A stretch of DNA of 64,000 bases, from contig CAYGSA010000001.1 of NCBI GenBank assembly GCA_964352375.1, forward strand, positions 65,237 through 129,236. The letters are read 5' to 3'. The stretch is from UBA1672 sp964352375. Lineage in GTDB: Bacteria; Pseudomonadota; Alphaproteobacteria; Micavibrionales; Micavibrionaceae. A program made the translations under genes and the position numbers. The notes under the pieces were generated by a model that searched no databases, was not told where the DNA came from, and worked only from the letters and a program-made list of their open reading frames with translations. This document shows, in pieces, positions 16,683 to 25,506 of the stretch. Each line of letters opens with the position of its first letter. Position 1 is the first letter of the stretch.

Positions 16683-17894
16683 ATGTTAAAAGATAAGAAC
16701 ATACTTCTGATTATTTCTGGTGGAATTTCGGCGTATAAAACGCTTGACCTTATTCGCCTGATCACAAAAAATAGCGGCAGTGTTCAGTGTATCCTGACGC
16801 ATGGTGGGGCGCAATTTGTTACCCCGCTCAGTGTTTCCTCTCTTTCTCAGAATAAGGTTTATTCCGAACTGTGGTCGCTCAATGATGAGGCGGAGATGGG
16901 GCATATTCGCCTGAGTCGTGAATGTGACTTGGTGATTGTTGCACCTGCCAGTGCGGATATTATGGCGAAAATGGCGCATGGCCTAGCGAATGATCTGGCG
17001 TCCACGACTTTGCTGGCCTCGAACAAGCCTGTTTTGGTTGCGCCTGCGATGAACCCTGAGATGTGGGCGCATGCCGCGACACAGGATAATATCCAAACTT
17101 TAAAAAATCGTGGTGTTCATTTCGTGGGGCCGAATGCAGGTGAGATGGCGTGCGGTGAAACGGGGCTTGGGCGAATGAGTGAGCCAGAAGAGATTCTCTC
17201 TGCGGTTACTCATTTTTTTTTTGAAAAGCCTTTAAAGGGTCGAAAAGCTCTTGTGACCAGTGGCCCGACTTATGAGCCGCTTGATCCGGTGCGGTTTTTG
17301 GGCAATCGATCTTCTGGCAAACAGGGGCATGCGATCGCCGAGGCTTTGCGTGATGCAGGAGCGGATGTGACGCTGGTTTCAGGGCCTGTCGGTTTGAACG
17401 CGCCTGAGGGTGTGTTTACTGTGCATGTGGAGACGGCGAAGGAGATGCTGGTGGCCTGCGAGAGCGCGCTTCCGTTCGATATTGCCGTATGCACAGCTGC
17501 GGTGTGTGATTGGGCGCCTGTCTCATGTGCGGGACAGAAGTTGAAAAAGAAAGAAGATCAAGATGCGCCTACTTTTGAGCTGACGCAGAATCCTGATATT
17601 TTGAAGACCATCTCATATTCAAATAAGCGCCCTGCACTGGTTGTTGGGTTTGCGGCGGAGACTGAAGCGGTTCTGAAGCATGCTCAGGGCAAACTGGCGC
17701 GCAAAGGATGTGACTGGATTATTGCCAATGAAGTTGGAGCGGATGAGAATGGCGCGGAAAAGACTTTCGGCGCAGATGAGAATCAAATATATTTTATCAC
17801 TCAAGAGAAACATGAGCATTGGGCGCGGGCGAGTAAGGCCGATATTGCGTATCGATTGGTTAAAAATATTATTCAACATTTTGAAAAGGTTTGA
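16683..17894 (+). CDS. coaBC: Bifunctional phosphopantothenoylcysteine decarboxylase/phosphopantothenate-cysteine ligase
   Basis: A 403-residue fusion protein that makes 4'-phosphopantetheine for CoA. ATG 16683 is chosen because GGAG precedes it and the CoaC flavin domain starts there (KNILLIISGGISAYKTLDLIR). CoaC features are the PAMNPEMW substrate motif and MACGETGLGRM (catalytic Cys). The CoaB half begins near residue 182 with ALVTSGPTYEPLDPVRFLGNRSSG. It is tightly followed by dut (2 bases), the standard coaBC-dut pair. Confidence 0.96.
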   Translation: MLKDKNILLIISGGISAYKTLDLIRLITKNSGSVQCILTHGGAQFVTPLSVSSLSQNKVYSELWSLNDEAEMGHIRLSRECDLVIVAPASADIMAKMAHGLANDLASTTLLASNKPVLVAPAMNPEMWAHAATQDNIQTLKNRGVHFVGPNAGEMACGETGLGRMSEPEEILSAVTHFFFEKPLKGRKALVTSGPTYEPLDPVRFLGNRSSGKQGHAIAEALRDAGADVTLVSGPVGLNAPEGVFTVHVETAKEMLVACESALPFDIAVCTAAVCDWAPVSCAGQKLKKKEDQDAPTFELTQNPDILKTISYSNKRPALVVGFAAETEAVLKHAQGKLARKGCDWIIANEVGADENGAEKTFGADENQIYFITQEKHEHWARASKADIAYRLVKNIIQHFEKV

Positions 17895-17896
17895 AC

Positions 17897-18373
17897 ATGC
17901 TAGAGAGCATCATTAACGAAGACGATATTGAAGTTGAACTTAAACCGCTTGAAAACGCTGTTGGTCTAAAATTACCGACTTATGCGACGACCGGATCTGC
18001 GGGTATGGATTTGACCGCAGCGCTTGAGGAAGCTTTAGAACTTGACTCGGGAGATCGTGCGCTTATACCAACGGGGCTGGCGATCGCTTTGCCTAAGGGG
18101 TTCGAAGCGCAAATTCGTCCAAGATCAGGGCTGGCGATTAATCATGGCGTTACGGTTTTGAATTCTCCAGGTACAATTGATGCTGATTATCGAGGCGAAA
18201 TTAAAGTGATTTTGATTAATCACGGAAAAGAGCCGTTTGTAGTGCAACGCGGCATGCGAATTGCGCAGATGGTTGTTGAGCGCTATACACATGTGAACTG
18301 GACTGTGGTTGAAAGCCTTGAAGAAGATACAGAGCGCGGAGAAGGTGGATTTGGATCAACGGGGCAGGAATGA
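17897..18373 (+). CDS. dut: dUTP diphosphatase
   Basis: The trimeric dUTPase of 158 residues hydrolyses dUTP to dUMP and keeps uracil out of DNA. All five motifs are present, including AGMDLTA (motif 1), RPRSGLA (motif 2), GTIDADYRGEI (motif 3 with the catalytic Asp), RGMRIAQMV (motif 4) and RGEGGFGSTG (motif 5). ATG 17897 has AAGG 7 bases upstream; a TTG two codons earlier is in frame. Confidence 0.96.
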   Translation: MLESIINEDDIEVELKPLENAVGLKLPTYATTGSAGMDLTAALEEALELDSGDRALIPTGLAIALPKGFEAQIRPRSGLAINHGVTVLNSPGTIDADYRGEIKVILINHGKEPFVVQRGMRIAQMVVERYTHVNWTVVESLEEDTERGEGGFGSTGQE

Positions 18374-18376
18374 TTG

Positions 18377-21055
18377 ATGGGTCATGCTTCGCCTAAGAAC
18401 ACTGTGATACTGGATTTCGAAGACCGTATGAAGCCTTATATGGCGCAAGGCCATACACCAATGATGGCGCAATTTCATGTTTTGAAGGAAGAGCATCCAG
18501 ATTGCCTGATGTTTTATCGCATGGGTGATTTTTACGAACTGTTTTATGATGACGCAGTAACGGCAAGCCAAGTGCTTGATATTACTTTGACCAAACGTGG
18601 AAAATCGAATGGTGATGATATAGCCATGTGCGGGGTGCCGTTTCATTCTTATGAACCATATTTGGCGAAATTGATCCGTGCAGGGCATAAGGTCGCGATT
18701 TGTGAACAGACTGAAACGCCAGCCCAAGCCAAAGCGCGAGCGACAAAAGAAGGGCGCTCATCGTCTAAGGTTCTTGTGAACCGTGAGGCCGTGCGTATTG
18801 TTACACAAGGGACATTGACCGAGGATAATTTGCTTGATGCGCGCAAGAGCAATTATATCTGCTGTATTTGCGCCATTGGGGGGGAATATGCGCTGGCTTG
18901 GCTGGAGATGTCTACGGGTGTTTTTCATGTTGAAAGCACGGATCATGCAAACCTGCGTAGTGTTCTTGAACGGATTGGTCCGAGCGAGATCCTGATTCCA
19001 GATACGTTGGAGATGCCTGAAGGGTTCTCCTCTCTCTTGAGTTTTCAGCCTCCGTCACTGTTTGATTCCCAAAATTGCCGTGCGCATTTAGAGAGGCTTT
19101 ATAATACCAAGGCGGTTGAGAGTTTCGGTGATTTTAGCCGCGCCGAAATTGCAGCATGCGGGGCGTTGATTGACTATATATTGCGCACACAGAAAGGTGC
19201 TGCCCCCCATATTGCTGCACCTAAAAAAATGAACACAGGGTGCCTGATGGGAATTGATGCAGCGACGCGCAAGAGCTTGGAGTTGACATCCACCTTGACT
19301 GGTGCGAAGACAGGCAGCTTGCTGGACAGTATTGATTACACGCTCACTAGCGCAGGTGCGCGATTGCTGCATACCCATCTCTCTGCCCCATTAACAGATG
19401 TTGCGCAGATTAAAAAACGTCAGGATTACATTGAATGCTTTTTGCACAACACCGATTTGCGCGGCATTTTGCGTAGTTACTTAAAAGGTATTCCTGATAT
19501 TGAGCGCGCCTTATCACGCCTCATTATTGGTCGAGGCGGGCCTAAAGATTTATGCGCTTTGCGTGATGGATTATCACAAGCAGAAATCATACGTGCAGAG
19601 TTGCAGCATGATGGTGGGGCGGCTCATATTCTCTCTGAATTACTCGGTCAGTTGCAGCAAAATCCAAATGTTGCTGCGATGCAAGATCAGCTTAAGATGG
19701 CCATTGATGAAAGTCCAGCAGGCTTGCTGCGAGATGGTGGGTTTATCAAGCCCGGTTATCTTGCGCGATTGGATGATTTACGTGATATTCGGGATAATAG
19801 CCGAGCGACAATCGCGCAACATCAGGCGCAGTACAGGAAGGATACCGGTATTGATGCGCTGAAGATCAAGTTTAACAATGTGCTTGGCTATTTTATTGAG
19901 GTGCCCGCGAAAAAAGCGGATAGCGTTGTCACGCAGACGCAAGATCCAAACGCGCCATATATTCACCGTCAAAGCCTTGCTAATGCTGTGCGGTATACGA
20001 CACTGGAGCTTTCGGAATTGGAGCGTGACATTTCCTCTGCTGCGGAGAAATCTCTAGCAATTGAACTGGAGGTTTTTGCCGAATTTGTAGCTGCAGTATC
20101 TCAGCATTCTGAACATATAGGAAAGATTGCTCGTGCGATTGCTGCGATAGATGTTGCGAGTGCGTTAGCGGATCTTGCGCAGGATATGGATTATGTGCGC
20201 CCTGTGATCGATACATCCTGTTCATTTGACATTCAGGGGGGGCGCCATCCTGTTGTGGAGCGCGTGCTCAAGTCTCAGAGCGAAACCTTCGTTCCCAATG
20301 ATTGTGATTTGAGTGATACGAGCAGGTTGTGGCTTCTTACCGGGCCGAATATGGCAGGGAAATCTACGTTCTTACGTCAAAATGCGCTGATTGCGATCCT
20401 GGCGCAGATGGGTTCGTTCGTGCCAGCGGATTCTGCGCATATTGGGGTCATTGACCGATGCTTTAGCCGCGTTGGGGCGTCTGATGACCTTGCGCGTGGG
20501 CAATCGACGTTCATGGTTGAGATGGTTGAAACTGCGGCTATCTTGAACCAATCCACGAAGCGGTCTTTGGTCATACTCGACGAGATTGGACGTGGAACGG
20601 CGACGTATGACGGGCTTTCGATTGCTTGGGCGTGCGTTGAGCATTTGCACAGCATCAACCAATGCCGATCCCTGTTTGCGACGCACTATCATGAACTGAC
20701 GCAGCTTGAGGCTGATTTGCCCAATGTGTCATGCCATACGGTGCAGGTTAAGGATTGGAAGGGGCAGATCATCTTCATGCACAAGGTGATTGATGGTACT
20801 GCGGATCGGTCTTACGGGATTCACGTTGCGCAATTGGCGGGCATTCCCAAACCTGTGATTAAGCGCGCCGAGGGGATTTTGAAGGCACTTGATAAAGGGG
20901 CCAAGGCCATGCCTGACCTTCCGTTGTTTGATGCGGCGAATGATGCCTCTGAAGGGCCTTCGGAACTCGCGATTGCTGTTCAAAATATCGAACCGGACTC
21001 ACTTAGTCCGCGTGATGCGTTAGAGGCTCTTTACAACCTCAAGAAACTACTCTAA
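18377..21055 (+). CDS. mutS: DNA mismatch repair protein MutS
   Basis: The 892-residue MutS has the mismatch-reading N-terminal domain with the FYRMGDFYELF motif (Phe-x-Glu wedge), connector and lever domains, and the ATPase with TGPNMAGKSTFLRQ (Walker A), LVILDEIGRGT (Walker B) and FATHYHEL. A C-terminal dimer segment ends at DALEALYNLKKLL. It begins 3 bases after dut with ATG 18377. mutL is not in the window. Confidence 0.97.
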   Translation: MGHASPKNTVILDFEDRMKPYMAQGHTPMMAQFHVLKEEHPDCLMFYRMGDFYELFYDDAVTASQVLDITLTKRGKSNGDDIAMCGVPFHSYEPYLAKLIRAGHKVAICEQTETPAQAKARATKEGRSSSKVLVNREAVRIVTQGTLTEDNLLDARKSNYICCICAIGGEYALAWLEMSTGVFHVESTDHANLRSVLERIGPSEILIPDTLEMPEGFSSLLSFQPPSLFDSQNCRAHLERLYNTKAVESFGDFSRAEIAACGALIDYILRTQKGAAPHIAAPKKMNTGCLMGIDAATRKSLELTSTLTGAKTGSLLDSIDYTLTSAGARLLHTHLSAPLTDVAQIKKRQDYIECFLHNTDLRGILRSYLKGIPDIERALSRLIIGRGGPKDLCALRDGLSQAEIIRAELQHDGGAAHILSELLGQLQQNPNVAAMQDQLKMAIDESPAGLLRDGGFIKPGYLARLDDLRDIRDNSRATIAQHQAQYRKDTGIDALKIKFNNVLGYFIEVPAKKADSVVTQTQDPNAPYIHRQSLANAVRYTTLELSELERDISSAAEKSLAIELEVFAEFVAAVSQHSEHIGKIARAIAAIDVASALADLAQDMDYVRPVIDTSCSFDIQGGRHPVVERVLKSQSETFVPNDCDLSDTSRLWLLTGPNMAGKSTFLRQNALIAILAQMGSFVPADSAHIGVIDRCFSRVGASDDLARGQSTFMVEMVETAAILNQSTKRSLVILDEIGRGTATYDGLSIAWACVEHLHSINQCRSLFATHYHELTQLEADLPNVSCHTVQVKDWKGQIIFMHKVIDGTADRSYGIHVAQLAGIPKPVIKRAEGILKALDKGAKAMPDLPLFDAANDASEGPSELAIAVQNIEPDSLSPRDALEALYNLKKLL

Positions 21056-21065
21056 AAGGCGGGGC

Positions 21066-22094
21066 ATGAGCGAGATCATTGAAACAGATGCAGTCATTAT
21101 TGGTGCGGGGCCGTGCGGGCTTTTTACCGTTTTCGAGATGGGGCTTCTGGATATGAAATGTCATGTGATTGACATTTTGGATCGTCCAGGTGGACAGTGC
21201 GCTGAGCTGTATCCTGAGAAGCCAATTTTCGACATTCCCGCTTATCCTCGCATTACTGGCCAAGAGCTTACGGATCGCTTGCTGGAGCAAATTGAGCCGT
21301 TCGCCCCTGTGTTTCACTTTCAGGAAATGGCGGACAGTCTTGAGAAGCTTGATAATGGGCGCTGGCGTTTGCGTACGGATCATGGGCTGATTTTTGATGC
21401 CACATGCATCATAATTGCTGCGGGTGGTGGCAGTTTTGTGCCGAAAAAGCCCCCTATTCCTGATATTGACGGTTTTGAAGGCACATCTGTATTTTATGCG
21501 GTGCGTGAGATGGAGCAATTCAAGGGCAAGGACATTGTAATTGTTGGTGGCGGCGACTCTGCTCTGGATTGGTGTTTGAACCTGCAGCCCATTGCGAACA
21601 GTCTGACGCTGGTGCATAGGCGGGATAATTTCCGCGCCGCACCTGACAGCGTATCGAAAATGCGGGCGCTTGTTGATCAGGGCGCTATGGCGCTCGAAAT
21701 TGGACAGGTGCAAAGCCTTGTAGGGAAGAACGGCCATCTCTCCTCTATTATACTCAAGGATGGAAAAACTATTGAATGCAATATGTTGCTGCCGTTTTTT
21801 GGACTTACGATGAAGCTGGGGCCGATTGCTAATTTTGGTTTGAATCTGAACGAGAACTTGATCCCTGTGGATACAGAGAAATTCGAGACTTCGGAGAACG
21901 GTATTTTTGCCGTTGGGGATATCAACACCTATCCCGGGAAGTTGAAATTGATCCTCTCTGGGTTTCATGAGGCGGCGCTGATGGCGCGTCAGGCGTTCAA
22001 ATATTGCCGCCCTGATGCGAAGTTGCGGTTTGAATACACGACGTCTAGCTCTAGCTTGCAAAAGAAGTTGAATGTGGATGATGAGGCGGCTTAA
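21066..22094 (+). CDS. Ferredoxin--NADP+ reductase, thioredoxin-reductase-like type
   Basis: The 342-residue flavoprotein has the FAD motif VIIGAGPCGLFTVFEMG, the NADPH motif IVIVGGGDSALDW and the second FAD motif GIFAVGDINTYPGKLKLI. It lacks the CxxC redox centre of thioredoxin reductase, which is the mark of the YumC-type FNR family. It would pass electrons between NADPH and a ferredoxin, perhaps the 7Fe ferredoxin encoded 2 kb away. It follows mutS by 10 bases. Confidence 0.9.
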   Translation: MSEIIETDAVIIGAGPCGLFTVFEMGLLDMKCHVIDILDRPGGQCAELYPEKPIFDIPAYPRITGQELTDRLLEQIEPFAPVFHFQEMADSLEKLDNGRWRLRTDHGLIFDATCIIIAAGGGSFVPKKPPIPDIDGFEGTSVFYAVREMEQFKGKDIVIVGGGDSALDWCLNLQPIANSLTLVHRRDNFRAAPDSVSKMRALVDQGAMALEIGQVQSLVGKNGHLSSIILKDGKTIECNMLLPFFGLTMKLGPIANFGLNLNENLIPVDTEKFETSENGIFAVGDINTYPGKLKLILSGFHEAALMARQAFKYCRPDAKLRFEYTTSSSSLQKKLNVDDEAA

Positions 22095-22269
22095 GGGTGA
22101 TTTGGCTCTGCGTTTTGTATAGTTCGTTCGTGTATTTTTGATTTTCAAAACTGGCTTTTCTGTATTATTCAATATCTTAACTTTATTCACCTGCCCCCTG
22201 CGGGCAAAGAGATATATTAGCATTATATTCCTATAAAGTCAATATTTTATTCGTTTTTTTGATTTTCTC

Positions 22270-22299
22270 TTGACGTAATATATTTCTTTACTGTATTTT
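22270..22299 (+). promoter_or_regulatory. Candidate sigma-70 promoter in AT-rich spacer
   Basis: TTGACG (22270-22275) and TATTTT (22294-22299) are separated by 18 bases, 29 bases before the orphan gene start. The whole spacer 22095-22327 is markedly AT-rich and holds no gene. Confidence 0.5.
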
Positions 22300-22327
22300 T
22301 TAAAAAAAATGATTAATGAGGTTGAAT

Positions 22328-22999
22328 ATGAATACGGTTATTAGCTCCCATTGGCCTGATACTGATGAGGATGGAGGGGAATATTTTTCAATTCCATGCC
22401 CCCATCCTGATGCTACAGATGGTGTATTTAAAGCCGCTCCTCAAGGGTTTAGTTTTACTGGAGGCATGCTTGAGAGTAACGAGCATTCAGGGGATCGAAC
22501 ATATCTGATGGCAGATGTTCGCAAGCTTATTGCTAAGGTTGAAGACACTGATCCTAAAATGATGGCGCACGCCAGATACAAGTTTTCAGGAGAAAGTGCG
22601 TCTTCTTGGTTATCTAACAATTCTAAATTCCCTTACGATACAGGGTCTTTCTTTTTTGATACCCGATCGCGCAGTCAGGAATATTATGATTTTCATTACA
22701 ATTCTATTAAGGGCAGTGTAAATCGGTTTTGTACAGAAGTTGGTCTTTCTGGTATTTTCAACGAACCCGATGACGCGTACCAAGATAAACTAACGTTATC
22801 TGGTGGTAATGCAGGTATGCTTATTCTCTTTCAAGAGCTTGGTATTGATCGTATTCCCATTGGTGTGACTTCTGATAACGCACAAGACATGGAAAAAATC
22901 GTTTCTGAGTTAGGTTATGGAGAGTTTCCTATTATAAGAGCGCAGGACAAATTCCGCGGATATAATTTACAAGAGTTGCAAGAAGAAAACGCTCCCTAG
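22328..22999 (+). CDS. Orphan protein of unknown function
   Basis: I do not recognise this 223-residue protein. ATG 22328 has GAGG 6 bases upstream; another ATG four codons earlier is less well placed. There is no signal peptide or membrane span. The N-terminal third is acidic and Pro/Gly-rich; the C-terminus alternates strands and helices (GMLILFQELGIDRIPIGVTSDNAQDMEKIVSELGY). It is convergent with cysK, whose stop lies 2 bases away, and has its own promoter. The AT-rich flank and lack of a known family suggest recent acquisition or a lineage-specific gene. Confidence 0.6.
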   Translation: MNTVISSHWPDTDEDGGEYFSIPCPHPDATDGVFKAAPQGFSFTGGMLESNEHSGDRTYLMADVRKLIAKVEDTDPKMMAHARYKFSGESASSWLSNNSKFPYDTGSFFFDTRSRSQEYYDFHYNSIKGSVNRFCTEVGLSGIFNEPDDAYQDKLTLSGGNAGMLILFQELGIDRIPIGVTSDNAQDMEKIVSELGYGEFPIIRAQDKFRGYNLQELQEENAP

Positions 23000-23000
23000 A

Positions 23001-24002
23001 TCACTCCCCCACACCATCAAAAAGTGCGCTAGAGATATAGCGCTCGGCGAAGGATGGGATGATTGTTACGATTTTTTTCCCCTTATTTTCCGGCATTTCT
23101 GCGGCTATTTTTGCTGCTGCGAAGGCGGCGCCAGATGAGATTCCACATGGGATGCCTTCGAGACGGGCCAGTTCGCGGGCCGTAGCCAGAGAGACGTCGC
23201 TCGGGATTTGGATGACGTCGTCAATTAGACCTGTATCGAGGATGGAGGGGATAAACCCTGCGCCGATGCCTTGGATTTTGTGTGGCGCAGGTTGACCGCC
23301 CGACAGGACGGGGCTTTCTGTTGGTTCTACGGCATAGGTTTTGAAGCCTGGCTTTTTGGCTTTTAGAACTTGTGATGTTCCTGTCAGTGTTCCGCCTGTT
23401 CCTACGCCAGAGATCAAGATATCTGCTTCGCCGTTTGTGTCTTCCCATATCTCAAGCGCGGTTGTTTCACGGTGGATTTGCGGGTTTGCAGGATTGTCGA
23501 ACTGACCTGGCATGAAAGCGTTTTCATGTTCAGCGAGGAGTTCCTCAGCTTTTGCAATCGCGCCTGACATGCCCTTTTCTTTTGGGGTCAGGACCAGCTC
23601 TGCGCCGTAGAAGGCCAGCATTTTGCGGCGCTCTATGGACATGCTTTCGGGCATTGTCAGGATGAGGTGATATCCTTTATTTGCGGCAACGAAGGCCAGC
23701 GCAATTCCTGTGTTTCCCGATGTTGGCTCGATGAGCACTGTTTTGCCTGGTGTGATTTTCCCAGAGCGCTCTGCATCCTCTATCATGGCAAAGCCGATGC
23801 GGTCTTTGACGGACGCGATGGGGTTGAAGAATTCCAGTTTTGCGAGGATTTCGGCCTGCAGATTATATTTCGCGGTAAATTTGGGAACGCGGACGAGCGG
23901 CGTTGCGCCAATAGTGTCGAGGATGCTGTCATAGATATGGCCGCGTGCTTCGGCGTTCGATTTCAGGGCTTCGTTTTCGTTCTTGATTGCTACAAATGTC
24001 AT
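23001..24002 (-). CDS. cysK: Cysteine synthase A (O-acetylserine sulfhydrylase)
   Basis: This PLP enzyme of 333 residues forms cysteine from O-acetylserine and sulfide. PLP lysine lies in NPIASVKDRIG; the phosphate and substrate loops EPTSGNTGIALA and ISGVGTGGTLTG are intact; the C-terminal GISSGAA is conserved. ATG 24000-24002 is chosen because AAGGAG sits 6 bases before it; an ATG two codons earlier abuts that site. The serine acetyltransferase partner cysE is at 45 kb. Confidence 0.96.
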   Translation of the reverse strand: MTFVAIKNENEALKSNAEARGHIYDSILDTIGATPLVRVPKFTAKYNLQAEILAKLEFFNPIASVKDRIGFAMIEDAERSGKITPGKTVLIEPTSGNTGIALAFVAANKGYHLILTMPESMSIERRKMLAFYGAELVLTPKEKGMSGAIAKAEELLAEHENAFMPGQFDNPANPQIHRETTALEIWEDTNGEADILISGVGTGGTLTGTSQVLKAKKPGFKTYAVEPTESPVLSGGQPAPHKIQGIGAGFIPSILDTGLIDDVIQIPSDVSLATARELARLEGIPCGISSGAAFAAAKIAAEMPENKGKKIVTIIPSFAERYISSALFDGVGE

Positions 24003-24057
24003 GTTCATCTCCTTGTCAAAGTATCTATTCGGTGTTCGTGATCAGGCGTTACAGTAT

Positions 24058-24396
24058 TTAGTCGCCTTCCCCGGGTTTTTCACTGAAATCAGTGTCGATT
24101 TTGCCTGTTTTGTCTTTCATCTCTTCGGCTTCAGGCATAGCGTCTTTTTTGAGGGTGATGTTCGGCCATTCTTCCGAGTATTTACGGTTTAGCTCTAGCC
24201 ATGCCTCTGCTGCATCATCTGTGTCAGGTAATATTGCCTCGATTGGGCATTCGGGTTCGCAAACGCCGCAATCTATGCATTCATCCGGGTGTATGACCAG
24301 CATGTTTTCGCCCTCGTAGAAACAATCTACGGGGCAGACCTCTACGCAGTCAGTGTATTTACAACGGATACAGGCATCGGTAACAACGAACGTCAT
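24058..24396 (-). CDS. fdxA: Ferredoxin FdxA (7Fe-8S type)
   Basis: At 112 residues it matches the alphaproteobacterial FdxA family. Cysteine ligands are seen in CIRCKYTDCVEVCPVDCF and CIDCGVCEPECPIEA, giving one 3Fe-4S and one 4Fe-4S cluster as in Azotobacter ferredoxin I. The acidic C-terminus (residues 60-112) is the usual extension. It lies upstream of cysK on the same strand, 55 bases away. Confidence 0.94.
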   Translation of the reverse strand: MTFVVTDACIRCKYTDCVEVCPVDCFYEGENMLVIHPDECIDCGVCEPECPIEAILPDTDDAAEAWLELNRKYSEEWPNITLKKDAMPEAEEMKDKTGKIDTDFSEKPGEGD

Positions 24397-24461
24397 AGAG
24401 TTCCTCAGTCGCTTTTAATAAGCGCATAGATTAGAATCGCTCATGATGTAAAGCAAGGATT

Positions 24462-24941
24462 TTATGAGTCGTTGGAGTATCGGCTTTTGAACATGTTTAT
24501 GATGTCGAAAAACCCGCCTTTTTTAGTCTTCGCTGATTGCGCGATTGGCTTTTCCTGTTTTACGTCTTCTTCTAGTTCAAACTTTACACTGCCAATTAAA
24601 TTATCAAGATTTGTGTCTTTGATGTGCATCTTATGGAGTTGAACCATAACGGTTTGCTCTTCGGCATGAAAATCACCATCTACCCATATCAAATCACGCG
24701 CAAGATCAAAAAAAGTTTCTCTGTCTTTGTGTTCGGTTATGCTCATAAACATAGCCTGTGCATCTTTTGCGTTTGTTAAATCATCTTTGAGCAGTTCAAG
24801 TTGTTCTTCCGAGAATTCCACCTCATCCATCACATGCGCCATGAATTTAATTTCTTCTTCGGTCACAACTTTATCTGCGTGGGCGACCGCGAATAAGGCT
24901 CTCCAGATATGGAATTGGCTGTCTGTAACATCTTTTGTCAT
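24462..24941 (-). CDS. TerB-like helical protein (second of a tandem pair)
   Basis: A 159-residue acidic helical protein with repeated Asp-containing turns: AHADKVVTEEEIKFM (near 19-33) and IWVDGDFHAEEQTVM (near 85-99), a pattern seen in TerB/DjlA-type metal-binding bundles. The C-terminus is basic (KTKKGGFFDIINMFKSRY). It shares layout with the gene directly upstream, overlapping it by 4 bases (ATGA), so they are tandem paralogues made together. Exact role unknown; the TerB label is by pattern only. Confidence 0.65.
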   Translation of the reverse strand: MTKDVTDSQFHIWRALFAVAHADKVVTEEEIKFMAHVMDEVEFSEEQLELLKDDLTNAKDAQAMFMSITEHKDRETFFDLARDLIWVDGDFHAEEQTVMVQLHKMHIKDTNLDNLIGSVKFELEEDVKQEKPIAQSAKTKKGGFFDIINMFKSRYSNDS

Positions 24942-25456
24942 ATTGTTTCTTCTTTGTAGAATGCTGACATTTTTTTTAGAACGATTTTCATCGTGTCCTC
25001 TTGTTGCGTGTTCGGCGTTTGGCTTTCATCTGTTATAGGCTTACGCTCTATCCAACGTAGTTCATTTTCGAATTTTGTGCTATTCCTACCGAGGAGTTTT
25101 ACGATCTTGTTCACAGCTTCGAGTTCCAGCTCGTGCAAGTAGCCATCACACCATATAATAGTGCGGGCCATGACAAAAAACTGGCGCTGGTGATTTATGT
25201 CGTTGATTTCCTTAAATACATTAGAGACATCTGGTTTTTTCTTTAGATCATCTTTGATTATTTTTTTTTGTTTTCTTGTGAAGCTGAAGGCTTCTTTGAT
25301 TTGTTCGATGTATGCTATCTCTTGCGCTGATATGTTCCCATCCACATGCACGAGCGCAAAGACTGCGCGCCAGAGGGCGAACATTTCGTTGTCGGGCGTT
25401 GGGAATGTCTCATCTGTCATAAAATCTATTGGATCATGTTCGATATTCTTTGACAA
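24938..25456 (-). CDS. TerB-like helical protein (first of a tandem pair)
   Basis: This 172-residue protein resembles its neighbour: MFALWRAVFALVHVDGNISAQEIAYIE matches the partner's FHIWRALFAVAHADKVVTEEEIKFM, and FFVMARTIIWCDGYLHELELE matches FFDLARDLIWVDGDFHAEEQ. Both have two Asp-rich turns and lengths near 160. The start is divergent from the polymerase gene across about 50 bases. A regulatory or stress role is possible, but nothing in the sequence fixes it. Confidence 0.65.
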   Translation of the reverse strand: MSKNIEHDPIDFMTDETFPTPDNEMFALWRAVFALVHVDGNISAQEIAYIEQIKEAFSFTRKQKKIIKDDLKKKPDVSNVFKEINDINHQRQFFVMARTIIWCDGYLHELELEAVNKIVKLLGRNSTKFENELRWIERKPITDESQTPNTQQEDTMKIVLKKMSAFYKEETI

Positions 25457-25506
25457 GATTTAAAAAATGTTCTTTATTTGTTCTCTTGTATTTGTTATGT
25501 TGCCGC

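Noticed and set aside
21039..22223. 394-residue ORF on the minus strand opposite the ferredoxin reductase gene
   Set aside because: Its product is rich in Arg, His, Gln and Asn with no domain, as expected for an antisense shadow; the plus-strand reading has all FNR motifs.
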